A DNA stretch of 64,000 bases, taken from Ectobius pallidus (lineage: Eukaryota > Arthropoda > Insecta > Blattodea > Ectobiidae). Of the stretch, positions 43,321 through 54,546 are shown piece after piece. The notes beneath the pieces were generated by a model, which worked only from the letters and a program-made list of their open reading frames with translations, did not search any database and had not been told where the DNA came from. The stretch spans positions 200,532,174 through 200,596,173 of the forward strand of contig CAXKWD010000003.1 in NCBI GenBank assembly GCA_964059195.1, read 5' to 3'. The translations under genes were made by a program, and so were the position numbers. How positions within the stretch are numbered: position 1 is the stretch's first letter; each line of letters begins with the position of its first letter.

Positions 43321-43848
43321 TATTACTTGGCTTATTATTATTATTATTATTATTATATAGCTTATGCACATAAGGAGTTTTTTATTCTTATAAACCATTA
43401 TATTTTACCCATTTGGAGGAATGTTACTTAGGGAATTCATCGGCCTCTTAATATATAAATGAACTGGTAACATATTATTTCTCATTAAGTTCAACCTACC
43501 TGGTTTTGGATTTCTTTTTTGATAAATAGGTTATCTAAATATAATAGTGTATAGTAAATATTTTACCTTCTGTGTTCTCTGTCTTGTTTTTTATGAAGTG
43601 CCTTCTGTCCTGCTTTCAGGGAAACTGATGAATCCACAGATTGTAGTAGCTAATATATACATGTAAGAACTGGTAAATATTCAGCTGTGATAAGATAAAT
43701 GTTTTTTTCATTTTTCATATCTTATAATACTCGTTTAATTTTAGTCACTTATTATCATCCTGTAAAGGAAGCTTTATAATTGACTCGTAAGATAATAATA
43801 ATAATAATAGGTTATTTATCCATTGGTCAAGTGCATTGATATAAGGTA
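43321..43848. other. No gene; short TTA microsatellite
   Basis: A (TTA)n tract lies at 43333-43357 and another taa tract near 43795-43810. No other structure. Confidence 0.5.
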
Positions 43849-43966
43849 GGTAAGCCAAAGGTGGCCATGGTTAAGCTTTGACATTTTTTAATAATTTCCT
43901 AAATAGTGATAAAGTGCTGAAAGATAACAGCATAAACCTTATCATGGCCAAAAGGAATGTAATGAG

Positions 43967-44775
43967 TAAAGCCCGGATTTTCATGCACTATCAAACTTAA
44001 AAATATGCATGCATTCATGCACTATCGTATCTCCAAATGTGCACAATGAAGGGCGAAACATGCACTATCAAATTTCATGTCTTTTACATTTTCTCCACAT
44101 AATACGTCTTTCACGTTTTCAGAAGTTTAAGATCAGGGTTTGAACTAAGTACCTTCTTAAGTTTTTCCCTGACTGCCACACCCGTTTCTCCACAACACGA
44201 TTCTAAAGTATTCAAAGCCTTCAACAATGGCTAGTGACTGACAGATTCAAGCAGTGAACATTCTGTTTAGCAGTTTTCTTTCAATGGAAGGTGGTGGTGG
44301 TCAGCGAGTCGGCATTTTCTTTAGTAGTCTGGTGTATTATATTACTGTTTATTTAGGGTAAACAGTAGCTTGCACTCTCAAATTCATGCAGGTGGCAGAC
44401 TCTGTTGCCAAGTCAATCAAAATATAACAATAGCAATGCAATACATTATTTTTACGTTTCTTTGAAAAGCCAAAATTTTAGGGAGGCATATTCATAATAT
44501 GCACAATTATGCATGGTAACTTGATATTATGCACTAAAACCAGAAAATGCGGGTTTATATGCATTAAAAACGTCTGAATATGGTACATTAAGCCCAAAAA
44601 ATCCAAAACATGCATTATGCATGAATTTTGCCATAAAAAGGCCGAAATATGCAAACATGCACGGAAAAAATATGTTTATTTGGGATCCATAAGTCATGTA
44701 ATGTGTAACTACAAAGTTTGAGAATAGTAACCAAAGTATATAAAAACATGCATTTGCATGGAAATCCGGGCTCTA
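43967..44775 (-). mobile_element. hAT element, TSD GTAATGAG
   Basis: The ends are TAAAGCCCGGATTTTCATGCA and TGCATGGAAATCCGGGCTCTA, with an exact 8-bp duplication GTAATGAG at 43959-43966 and 44776-44783. It is rich in atgca subterminal repeats. A minus-strand stretch near 44235-44115 (KALNTLESCCGETGVAVREK then LKKVL) looks like a transposase fragment, but weakly. Confidence 0.9.
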
Positions 44776-45041
44776 GTAATGAGCATTGCTTATATTTTAA
44801 TCAAATATATTATTATATTTACACTTTTTAAAATGGCAACTAGTGGGCCATCTTGAGCACAGGTGTGCCAAAGGTGGCCCATGACTGAAAATTAGTTTAA
44901 AATTATATTCTAGGTTCTGAAAATTAAAAACAAAGTTAAAGCATGGAAATCTATTTATTATTGCTAACAGAGCACATTACTGGTATCATACTAAATACTA
45001 ATAAATAATAAAAAAACTATTCAAATATGACTTTTGGTCTT

Positions 45042-46919
45042 CTAATCAGAGTCCAAACAGAAAGAACATACAAAATCTGGAATTTTGTCATGTACAGTGA
45101 GTCCCTCGCATTCTTCATGGATATATCGCCTACATCGAGTACAGAGTCTCATGTCTATCTTCCTGTCAGTCCTACACAAGTGGCAATACCAACTTTCAAT
45201 TGACTTTGATGGTTTCTGCTGACCGCTTGTTCCTGGCACAGCAATGTCTTTTTTCTGAGATGATATTTTGTCCATCACTTTTTTCTCCCTCGTCGATACA
45301 GTTGATTTCGGCTGAAAAAGCGATACAACTACCTTTTGTCCACGATAGTTTAACGCTTTTCTTCTGGGAGTCACGGCTTTTTTTTCGGGGCTTCTGGTGT
45401 CTTCATCAATGCAGAAATTGTTAATGAATTCTTAGAAACGCCTACATCTGGATTCGAAGAATCATTAGTCTTATCAATTGAAGAATTGCTGTCAGATGTA
45501 TCAGATAAAGTGCTGGAATCTTCTTCTAGGGCAGACGACTTTTTCTGAAGTTGCTTCGTCACTTTATCATTCAGTCCAGGAGTAATTCCCACTTCTATCT
45601 GAACTCATGATTCATTGACTTTGTGTCTTGAGTCTGGATTTTCAGGCTGTGCTTGAATTCTAGGTTGATGACTGATGTCACTAGAAGCAAATGCCTCGTC
45701 GGGGATTCTGTTTGGGTTAAAGGGATAAATACCTGTTGCTTCAAATCCAGACCTTACGTTCTTTAGTGTTACAGCTCTGTCCCATGCGTTTGTGAAAATT
45801 TTTCCAAATTGACTCCTCCTGATTGTGCGATCGAATTTGTTCACATTTGGGTTAGTGCTCGCAGATAGTCGAGTCCAGTGTAACAAAATCTCATCGTCCC
45901 AGTAGGTTTCAAATGCTTTGAAGACTGATTTGTCGAACGGTTGAAGCTCATGAGTCGTGTTACTTGGAAGGCAATAGAGGGTTATATCATACACTTCTGC
46001 TTCAATAACAATATTTGCATCCAAGTGTGAACTGACACCGTCAAAAATGAGCAAAGCAGGACCAGGTGTTTTGTATTTCACGAAATGGGCGAGCCATTTC
46101 ACAAACGTTTGGGAGGTCATTGATCCCTTAGGAGTCATAAACACATCACTTCCGGGGGGCAATCCCTCTCGCCATTCTGGCTTCATTCTTTCTCCTTTAA
46201 AAAGAATAACAGGAGGGATGGCATTTCCTAATGCATTACCACACGCAACAACTGTTGCATTTTCACCATGTTCTGGAGCGATATTGTGAACACGTTTGGC
46301 TCCCTTTCTAGCCAAAACTTCTTGCTGTTTGTGTAGACAAAGTCTTGTCCCTTTCTTGTCCATGTTGTAGATTGATTCTGGCTTTTAACTACATTCAGTT
46401 CAGTCATAACTGCCAGTAACTTCTGAAAGTGGTCTCCCACTATAAACCTGTTGAGCTTCTGAGCTCTGGCTGGATTCATGTTCTGAGACTTCCTTCTTGC
46501 AACATCAGGAAAAGCTTCAGCCACTTTCTTCCAGCCATGCATGTTGATTGATTGAATGGATTTTTTATTTTATTAGAAGAACAGAAATTATATATGGTCC
46601 TTCTGATAAATTTAGGAGTTACAGGCACTCCTACGTGTGCAAGTCTATGTATCCTTGTGCATATTTCCACCTCTTGATCATTGGTTAAAATAGCCTTCCT
46701 CCCTGTAATTTTGTTTCTGCTACCAGAAGCAAGATGGTTTCGCAAAGTAGTTCTTGGAATATTAAAAGCTTCAACTGCCTTCCGAACTGACATGCCATCC
46801 TTCTGGACAGCGTCCATTGCTGCAGTGAGCTGATCTCTACTCCATGTCAATCCCAGCTTTTTGTCTTTTGTAGCCATACTGCTTGAAATTCTATTGCATA
46901 AATCTGGAACATTCCACAA
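45042..46919 (-). pseudogene. Tigger/pogo transposase with C-terminal PHD-like finger, frameshifted
   Basis: Domains in order on the minus strand. The N-terminus starts near 46875 (MATKDKKLGLTWSRDQLTAA), with a pipsqueak-type HTH (MSVRKAVEAFNIPRTTLRNH) and a CENP-B-like second HTH region (GVPVTPKFIRRTIYNF). After a shift near 46545 comes MHGWKKVAEAFPDVARRKSQ. After another near 46370 comes the DDE_1 core: YNMDKKGTRL (first Asp), ALLIFDGVSSHLD (second) and HELQPFDKSVFKAF (third). So the triad is intact. An in-frame TGA at 45605-45607 is followed by a Ser/Thr/Asp-rich linker, a slip at the T8 run near 45376, and a cysteine-rich tail, WYCHLCRTDRKIDMRLCTRC, RRYIHEECEGL, FVCSFC: a PHD-like zinc-binding finger. 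At least three frameshifts and one stop inactivate it. Confidence 0.9.
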
Positions 46920-47167
46920 TGTAATAATCTCGCATTAGTTATAAAGTATTTATCCTTTTCATTGAAATAAAATGCTCTGATATTCTATAGAAAGATGCAC
47001 AAATCATCCTTTCAAATGAAAAGTAAAGACGCAGGCCCCTTGTCATTTAGCCATCTGCGGCACGATAAAGGACCCTGAAATAACATGCTCAGGAAAAATT
47101 TCCAAGCGAGCGAATTCACTCCCTAGCTGTGGTGAGTGCATTTAAATTGCTGAATATTCAGATGTGT

Positions 47168-47598
47168 CCTTCGCTGTGGCTCAGGGGATGCGTTCAATCC
47201 TCTCACGCAGCGGGCCCGGGTTCGATTCCTGGTCGGGACAAGTTACCTAGGTGGGGTTTTTTTCTGGGGTTTTCCTCACCTTTGAGACAAATGTCGGGTA
47301 ACTTTAGGCCCTTGTGGTCCCCAGATATCATCTGGCCGTCCTTATCATCTTCATCCCATCCTCGCCTTGTTTGGAGTGAGTGTGTGTGTGAATGGTGTGT
47401 ATTGTCCTATGTGTTCGTGTTGTCTCGGAGGTGGCCCTGGCATTGGGCTGATCACTCATCCGGGGAGGCCCTCCATGTCCTTGTCTGGTCAAAAAAGTAT
47501 GTATGTGATCCAAAGATAATCCCTCTCCCGACAGGTCGCGGCCCTGTAAGACCAGGGCGGCTTGGGTCGCTTAAATCCTAAAAGGGAGAGGTTAAACT
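47168..47598 (+). mobile_element. tRNA-derived SINE, family S1
   Basis: The head has box A ctgtggctcaggggatgcg and box B ggttcgattcctggtcggg about 40 bp later. The body continues to cttaaatcctaaaagggaga. An (AAAG)n tail follows at 47601-47620. The copy at 17583-18020 is the same family. Transcription would be by Pol III from the internal boxes, and mobilisation by a LINE enzyme. Confidence 0.9.
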
Positions 47599-47600
47599 AC

Positions 47601-47668
47601 GAGAAAGAAAGAAAGAAAGAAAAATATTCAGATGTGAAATCAGATAATAATAATAATAATAATACTGA

Positions 47669-47731
<63 letters not shown>

Positions 47732-47735
47732 TTGA
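47601..47735. repeat. (AAAG)n then (AAT)n and (GATAAT)n microsatellites
   Basis: The tail of the SINE passes into (gaaa)n at 47601-47620, (aat)n at 47644-47706 and (gataat)n to about 47730. Confidence 0.9.
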
Positions 47736-48145
47736 ACTCTATTCCGTTGTCTAAATATTTTAATTTTTCCTTTTAAATATCTCATGCATTACCTTAATCA
47801 GCGTTAAACAAAGATTATAATTACATTTATTAATTAGGTATTTTCTGTAATCATATAACAATATCCTAAGTCAACTTAAAATATTACAAAATTAATATAG
47901 ACATATTTTTATTTGAGCTCCTAAAGTGGCCCACTAGTCCCTAAGGTGGCCCACTAGTTCCCAAGGTAGCCCAGGTGGTGGGCCACCATAGGAGCATGCT
48001 TAAATATAAGGAATTTGTTATTAAATTACATTAAACCACGCTTAAAGTTCATAGAATATGGTTCTGTCAGAAGCAGAATTAAATAACCTTTCAGATGAAG
48101 TAAACAGTGATTAATACAAGTAAGAATCAGTTTGAAAAATTTTAT

Positions 48146-48215
48146 GTCATAACCGGGATTTGAACACGGATCTTCGGCTTAACGCGCCGATGCTCTACCA
48201 TTGAGCTACCATGAC
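48146..48215 (-). tRNA. tRNA-like module 1 (Asn-GTT-like), in retroposon
   Basis: 70-nt cloverleaf: acceptor GTCATGG/TTATGAC, D-stem GCTC/GAGC, anticodon stem TCGGC/GCCGA with loop GCGTTAA, and T-arm CCGTG-TTCAAAT-CCCGG with one mismatch, then A73. The loop places GTT at 34-36 (Asn) but has C instead of U at position 33. Boxes A (TAGCTCAATGG) and B (GTTCAAATC) are present. It is probably a retroposon head rather than a working tRNA gene. Confidence 0.6.
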
Positions 48216-48407
48216 AACATGCCAGTACGACATCAAATTCCTCAACTGATTCAGAAGACAAGGCAGACCACGGGAGGTTTCTCCGTTGAGAACACGCATC
48301 CAATGGCGTCCTACATTTGTAGGTACTTTGAAGCCAAGTTATTATTTATATACTATTAATTAATTAAGTGGAATCAGTTGAGGAATTTGATGTCGTACTG
48401 GCATGTT

Positions 48408-48477
48408 GTCATGGTAGCTCAATGGTAGAGCATCGGCGCGTTAAGCCGAAGATCCGTGTTCAAATCCCGGTTATGAC
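48408..48477 (+). tRNA. tRNA-like module 2, in retroposon
   Basis: Identical in sequence to module 1. It is followed at once by ataaaatttttcaaactga, with a TTTTT that could act as a weak Pol III terminator. Confidence 0.6.
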
Positions 48478-48702
48478 ATAAAATTTTTCAAACTGATTCT
48501 TACTTGTATTAATATCCCAGACATGGATTTAATGTCTATTTCCTTTCCCTCCACTTAATTAATAGTATATAAATAATAACTTGGCTTCAAAGTACCTACA
48601 AATGTAGGACGCCATTGGATGCGTGTTCTCAACGGAGAAACCTCCCGTGGTCTGCCTTGTCTTCTGAATCAGTTGAGGAATTTGATGTCGTACAGGCATG
48701 TT

Positions 48703-48772
48703 GTCATGGTAGCTCAATGGTAGAGCATCGGCGCGTTAAGCCGAAGATCCGTGTTCAAATCCCGGTTATGAC
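48703..48772 (+). tRNA. tRNA-like module 3, in retroposon
   Basis: Identical in sequence to modules 1 and 2. The flank differs by one base (acaggcatg for actggcatg). Confidence 0.6.
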
Positions 48773-49123
48773 ATAAAATTTTTCAAACTGATTCTTACTT
48801 GTATTAATATCCCAGACATGGATTTAATGTCTATTTCCTTTCCCTCCACTTAACTAAACAGTGATTACTTACCTTGACTTGAATGTACTTTAAATCATAA
48901 GTTTCGTCACATCAAAATAACAACGAACAATGTCCACGGCATCACTCAACACAATGACTCGCATAAAATGGCTGGCATTCATCACAACGGCTTGATTTTC
49001 GGCATGTGACACCAGAGTAGGACTCCACACTAGGATCTGGTGCCATCTTCCGAGTAAATGCTGAACTAATAACCAATCTGAAAAGCGGGCTACCTTGGGA
49101 ACATGGGCCACCTTTGGCTTACC

Positions 49124-49557
49124 TACACTTAGGACACGTCAAGTCTGTACAATACAAAACTTATAATTTTCCACATGCACACTCAAACAAAGTTTTTAAT
49201 TATGATACAAATTTAAAATTTCTGTATTAGCTATAATGTTTTTAAAATAGTGAAGCTGTACATTAAAAAAGTTTATATCATTTTAATGACAAGTTAATAT
49301 TAAACATACAAGCACATACACAAAACATGATTTTGAAAAACTCTAGGGCAGCATCTTTGACTTAAACATATTATGTGTTAAACATCAATGACGAGTAGCA
49401 GGTAGAATATACATTAGTTTATTAAGAGGAGAATAATAAATCCATCATAGGCTATATTATTATTATGGAATAATCGTACTTTCAAAATATCATCCAATTA
49501 GTTATTTTATATGTAGAAAAAACAATGACTCAGTCGAATATTTTAACATGAAATAAA
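49124..49557. other. No recognised feature
   Basis: AT-rich sequence beyond the Tigger end. No supported structure. Confidence 0.35.
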
Positions 49558-50284
49558 ATCCCTTTAGGCAAGCCTACAGGCTGAGGTAGATTTCGAAGTG
49601 CTTTTGGTTTAATTTATTGTCGCTGCGTAGCACTCTTCTTCTTCAGCCTTGGCATGACAAACCCGCAATAATAACTGCAAAAAAGAGGAAAGAGCACTTT
49701 TTCAAACATTAAAATCTTGCCTTATATGAGAACTATGAAGAAACTAGTTATTGATTTGTAGAGTACTCATCAAGAGCTTTTCAACGATACCCCACAAGGC
49801 GTAGTTTCAAAAATTTCGAATTTCCATCCCCCCATCGCCACTCGTACCCTCAAAACCCCCGAATTGTTGGTGTCACTGTGAACTCCATAGGGAGTACTGT
49901 AATTTATTCAAACAAAGTTTCCCTCTATTCTTCATAGGGGCCGAAATGTAAATGTTTTAAAATTTCAACCCCCTCCCCCGACCACCCCCTTGGGCCAATT
50001 TTGCTCATTAACGAACTTGTCCGAACTATTGGGCCTAGAAATAACATAATAGAATTTGGTTCAAATATCTTCAAAATTACGGCCGCTAGCGTGTAAATGT
50101 ATATATAAATATATATATATAAATTATGAAATTTTGTGATATATATATCACAAATTTTTTTTGAACAGACGGTGTTTCGTACTTAGGGAGGCATGAAACG
50201 TAAAGATATGACAGAATTTTTCGAAAATCATGACATGGTATCCATTGCAATAGGTAGATTTTTGTTCGAAAACTACCTAAAATT
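49558..50284 (+). repeat. Dispersed repeat family R1, copy 3
   Basis: The closest relative of copy 2 (33416-34112), from tccctttaggcaagcctaca to ggtagatttttgttcgaaaa. It has an extra AT-dinucleotide expansion (50098-50155) at the point where copy 2 has a shorter one. Confidence 0.85.
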
Positions 50285-51261
50285 ATCAGTCACAAAATTG
50301 TAGGAAATTTAAAGGTTGACGTCACTCAAGTGAGTTTTTGTTCCTCCATAAAACTCTTCTATACTATAAAAACCTTTTTTAAGGTTTTGTTAAATTGAGT
50401 AGTGGGTAGGTTCTTTATATAAGATGGTAGAGGTAGATCGTAGATGGTAGAGGTACATAGGTCTATCTTATAGCTATTAGACATTCACTATAACTGATCT
50501 TCATTCTTTACGTAGAAATTATGCATAAGTTTGCATATCACATAAACTTTTACTTTCTCGCATATACGTAGTATATAGAGAAAGTATTGTGATCTTGACA
50601 AAAAAAGTCAAAATCGAGATAACACCGGTAAAAGCATGTTTCACGATGCCTAGAAACCTAAAAACATGTTTTTGGAATGACGTCTGTCAGTCTGTCTGTG
50701 GACAAGCACAGCGGGTAAACGGTCTATTGTATTTACTTCATTTTTTTAATTAAGGACTTTTTTGGAATTTTATCAAACCGCCCAGAAATTGAGTATTATA
50801 ACTGAAATATTAAGGGGACTTTTCATGAAAGATTTTTGACAAATTTTGATTTTTGATAAATTCGCTCTAACGATTTAAATTAAAATTTAAAGTTGCAAAC
50901 TCTTATGAATGACTAATAAAATGGCTATGTCCGTTTTTCTTCAAAAAATGACTTAGGGGGTACTTTACTTGTATCCATTTTCAATTTTTCTAGATAATCT
51001 CCATTACATGAAAACCTACCAAAGTAAAGTTGTAGACATAATTAAAAAGAACATTTTTTGTTTAACAAATTTCTTTAAACAATTAATAGATATTAAGATA
51101 GAAACGAAATAAGTACGGCATAAATGCGAATTTCAGAAGATTCATGTCAAATAAAATATGAATGACATTTTGTTGCCCATGGTAACAGGAATTCTAATTA
51201 TTGTTGTGAAATCAGTCAATTTAGCTCAGTGAACACACGAAAACCTATTACAACGAGGTGG

Positions 51262-51310
51262 TATAGCCTAATAGGGAAGAGGTTCTGGGTTCAAATCAAA
51301 CCTCGTGGCC
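51262..51310 (+). repeat. tRNA-like module within repeat P
   Basis: The stretch gaggtggtatagcctaatag, then gggaagaggttctgggttca and aatcaaacctc has a box-A-like TGGTATAGCCTA, a box B GGTTCAAATC-type block and ends that pair (cgaggt/acctcg). An inverted copy is at 52650-52705, and a third, in copy A, near 22840-22905. It is likely a SINE head swallowed by repeat P. Confidence 0.5.
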
Positions 51311-51625
51311 ACAAAAATTGACTTGGGTTTTTCATGGTTTCCTCATTCGCAAAGGCAAACGCTGGATTTGTAGGACTTGGTTTAATTTAAGGGCAGGTAA
51401 TAAATTTTGTTAAAACATGATTTACTCAGAAAAAGAAAATTAATACTGATGTGTACACCCACTCAAAATATCCATCCCGTGGCATTGATTATTATTATGA
51501 TTATTATTAATACATGGTTAAAGCATTGAACACAAAGATTGGCCCTGATGCTTTCCGTTCTAGATACTTGTTAGTTTTATGAAAATGTAATAAATAAAAT
51601 TTAATTGGCTCTATAATTTACTTTT

Positions 51626-52148
51626 GGCTAAATCCAAAAACAGGTCACCTCTTAAGCTCCACCCACTCGATATTCACATTTGCACGGACTGTGTGATGTA
51701 TTTTGTTTCTGAGCGAAGCAGGTTGACCAACTGTCCTTGTATATTGTCGCAAGGGCCTTGTACCCACTGTCCTTGTATACTGTCGGAACTGCCTTGTACC
51801 CACCTCTGCATATAGTCTAAATAATGCATAACACTAACCACATAGTTAAGTGCGCAAAGCGGATGCGGGAGCCATAGTGAAGCGCCCTTGCAATTGTACA
51901 CTGTTTGTAGGTTTCAAAAATGTGCCATATTATATCTCCCGCGAGGTTTGTCAGCCTGTCATCCACAATTATAGCTCGTCTAGCGGTATGACGTTACACC
52001 TCCAACGTCCAATCACGTGTTTCTTCATAATTTGAAAGAAAAATGGCGGAGAATTCGCTAGATCGTGGTATAAAAGATAGTGCATCATTTAGGGTGGGTT
52101 GGGTGGAACCGAATCATCAGAAGGTGCGACCTGTTTTTGGATTTTCCC
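51626..52148. mobile_element. MITE, 523 bp, TSD TTACTTTT
   Basis: Ends ggctaaatccaaaaacaggt and cctgtttttggattttccc, imperfect inverted repeats, with an 8-bp duplication TTACTTTT at 51618-51625 and 52149-52156 (T-rich, so slightly less secure). The interior has a threefold ccttgta(t/c) repeat (51737-51797). Relatives: 1203-1290, 6690-7095 and 22083-22235. Confidence 0.75.
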
Positions 52149-52912
52149 TTACTTTTTTCTGTGCTAGCTTTTAACACGTAGGCTATATGTGAGAAAGTTT
52201 GTGCAAGATAATTTTGCACCATTTATTTTAACTTGCAGCCTTGTAATTAAAAATGGAATATTTAAATCTAAAGTATGTTCTGTGTCGTTTATCAGTTTTA
52301 AATAATTGGTGCAAAAATATGTTGCACAAACATTCTCGCATATACGGGTTAAAGATTAGCACAGATAAAAGTAAATTATAGAGACAATTAAATATGATTT
52401 ATTATGGTAAATTTACATAAAACTAACAAGTATCTAGAACAGAAAGGATCAGGGTCATTCTTTATGTTTAACTCTTTTACCGTGAAATAATAATAGTAGT
52501 AATAATAATAATAATAACTTGGGGTTTGCACGGTTTCCTCAATCTCAAAGGCAAAAGTGTAAAATACATTGAGATATAGCCAAACAATAGAAGGAAATCC
52601 TGCACAAATGAGTTATTGCAAGAGCCTACTGGTAAATTGGGTGACCACAAAATTTGATTTGAACCCAGAACCTCTTCCCTATTACCCTATACCACCTCAC
52701 TCTAATTGATTTTGGTGTGTTCATTAGACTGTGGTAGGCCTAAGCTGACTACATTTCACATCAATAATTAGACTATAGTATTCTTCTTACTAAGGGCAAC
52801 AGAAGAATATCATTCTTTTTTTAATCAAAATGTATGTTCTGAAATTCGCATTTAAGTCATGTTATTTCGTTATTATCTTGATACCTATTAATTTTATAAA
52901 AAATGTATTTAA

Positions 52913-53019
52913 CAAGGAGTCCTTCATACTATTCCTAGGTGGTGAGGGAAACTTCAGAACACATTTCTGAAGTTCTGAAGTTTCCCTCATCGCCTAGGAA
53001 TGGTATGAAGGACTCCTTG
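52913..53019. repeat. 48-bp-arm hairpin
   Basis: The arms 52913-52960 and 52972-53019 are reverse complements with 3 mismatches in 48, with an 11-base loop. The outer ends are caaggagtccttcatact and its complement. It adjoins the right edge of the palindromic repeat P copy and the tail at 53020-53330. Confidence 0.9.
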
Positions 53020-53335
53020 TTTGAGATTCCGGAGGAATGGATTGATAACCATGTACGTGTATCCCCCTTTGTATTTGACGAGATTCGTGCACATTCCATG
53101 GATGAGGATCTTACATTTAAACTTTAACCCAGTGATGATCGTGGTGGCACTGCCTCAAGAGTAGCCTATGTAGTCCTCCCAACAGATACTCTATCTGTAG
53201 TCACCTGAGGAAGGCCCACAGGAACAGGGCTGAAACGTTGTGTTTTATAGTGTTTTAAAAGCATCCACCGTTGTACAATTCGTTTTAATTTTTAATATTG
53301 GTTATATATTTTAGCATTCACGGTGGAAATCAGGA
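53020..53335 (+). mobile_element. Possible Penelope-like or other retroelement 3' end
   Basis: The plus strand reads LFEIPEEWIDNHVRVSPFVF, then DEIRAHSMDEDL and a stop at 53127. It is followed by cacctgaggaaggcccacag and ggctgaaacgttgtg, the kind of 3' tail seen in Penelope-like and related retroelements. No RT or GIY-YIG domain is present. Low certainty. Confidence 0.35.
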
Positions 53336-54546
53336 CCACAATATGTCTAATTGTATTAATGCACTAGTAATATCTAGATATCGATGAGATGGGGTGCTGA
53401 TAAGGAATCTACTAGATAATTTTATGATAGCTGTTATTTATTATCGGTTCTTATATGTAACAATTGTAAGAATTTTTAATCATCTTAGTATTCTCTTATG
53501 TGTCATGCACATCACATGTGATTAAGTTACATTTAATTATAAGAATTTGTAGATGAATCATCCACAAAGAATTTCTTTTTTTTGCTAAGAGTGTCCAAGT
53601 ACTATAAATTACTTACTTCTCTAGTATCAAAATAAGTGTGTTTTGTATTGTAAATTCATATATAACGCACTGTCATAAATTGTTTTAGCAATTCATTACT
53701 TTAAAAAAACTAATTATCTGTAATAATGGTACATTTATTGATAATTTTTTTTAATCTTGGGTCTTTTTTCACTATTTCTAGGTCATAAATTAATTTTTTA
53801 TTTTGCATTTTTTCACTATTTTATGGTCATTAAATACCTTGCCCTAGTCATTATAATCAGTTGCTCCGTGCAAAAAGAGTGGTGGATTCCTCAGAATGAC
53901 TCTTCCATGTTATTTTACGCCATAGCTCTTCATCAACCTCACGAAAAGCAGTGTCCTAATTTAAACAACATTGTAACAGTATGTTTTGAACGTGTACAAG
54001 ATTGTACAAAATAACTAAAACTACGTGCTTAGGAGTGTTGTCACCCGCAAGTGAAAAGTATAAGTTCAAATGTACAGATTTAGCAGGACGCAGCTTCTTG
54101 TCTGTCAATGATTTCTTGTAGGAAAATAAATACTTAATTAATAACTCCCACGTTGGGGGAAGTAAAAAGTTTTAAGGGGGGACATCCAGCTTCCGATCCT
54201 GAAAAATAAGCAAAGTTCATTTTTTTTTCCCTCAGCAATGAATTGGTCTGTAGCCTTGTAATCTCGAACGCTCTATATTGACTAGTTCACAATTGCATAC
54301 CATTTTCAGAATTAATTTAACTATTACAGTTATGGGTAATTATTGTTACAAAATAGCAGCCAAATTTTGTGCACTGAAGTGCCGTTTCCCCCGTAATTTT
54401 CATAAATTCCAATATTTCTGAGTGATTTTTTTTTCTATCTGTTTGACAAGACATGACAAGAAAATGAGAAATAACTTCAAAATTAAAGTAGGTTCTACAC
54501 AATGTAATTAAAAATGGAATTTCTAAACATTTACTAACCTAAAGTT
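53336..54546. other. No gene recognised
   Basis: AT-rich sequence. Short T-rich stretches with ttttttcactatttctaggt and a near-copy (53765-53830) hint at subterminal repeats of the hAT whose C-terminus follows. I could not define its left end. Confidence 0.35.

Larger units (their letters stand above)
48114..48854 (-). mobile_element. tRNA-bearing composite retroposon, trimer, TSD TAAACAGTGATTA
   Basis: Three copies of one ~270-bp unit: the first inverted (to about 48345), then two direct (from about 48365 and from about 48563). Each holds the same 70-nt tRNA-like sequence. Exact 13-bp duplications TAAACAGTGATTA lie at 48101-48113 and 48855-48867, so the whole array inserted in one event. 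Read on the minus strand it starts at ttaagtggagggaaaggaaa and ends at cttacttgtat, the same two outer ends as the dimer at 56878-57337. Unit order on that strand: unit, unit, inverted unit. Unit junctions pass through ttaattaatagtatataaat. Confidence 0.85.
43849..49123 (-). mobile_element. Tigger/pogo-like element, full span with three nested insertions
   Basis: Ends GGTAAGCCAAAGGTGGCC (43849) and the complement GGGCCACCTTTGGCTTACC (to 49123) with TA on both sides (43847-43848, 49124-49125). The motif ctagtgggcca or its complement recurs just inside both ends (about 44841, 47935, 47955, 47985), likely transposase binding sites. The transposase is on the minus strand at 45042-46919. Nested inside are a hAT (43967-44775), an S1 SINE (47168-47598) and a tRNA-bearing trimer (48114-48854). 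Without them the element is about 3.2 kb, a normal size for the family. Confidence 0.85.
50551..52912. mobile_element. Palindromic copy of repeat P, 2.4 kb
   Basis: 50551-51620 plus 52149-52235 is repeat P in the orientation opposite to 21828-23637. From about 52300 to 52912 the same material returns in the other orientation, back through ggtgcaaaaatatgttgcac, the tRNA-like module and atacctattaattttataaa. The centre is near 52265. A MITE is nested at 51626-52148. The left part starts with tttctcgcatatacgtagta and holds the ctgtcagtctgtctgtgg core. Confidence 0.75.

Noticed and set aside
47597..47785. Poly-isoleucine ORF
   Set aside because: Translation of an (AAT)n microsatellite. The same applies to 29786-30070 in part, 30376-30573 and 23620-24024.
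48890..49111. 73-codon ORF upstream of the Tigger transposase as an accessory gene
   Set aside because: It sits between the element's tip and the nested retroposon, has no recognised pattern and is probably 5' UTR.
53757..54014. 85-codon ORF as a membrane protein
   Set aside because: Hydrophobicity comes from T-rich DNA at the edge of a hAT relic; there are no conserved features or splice context.
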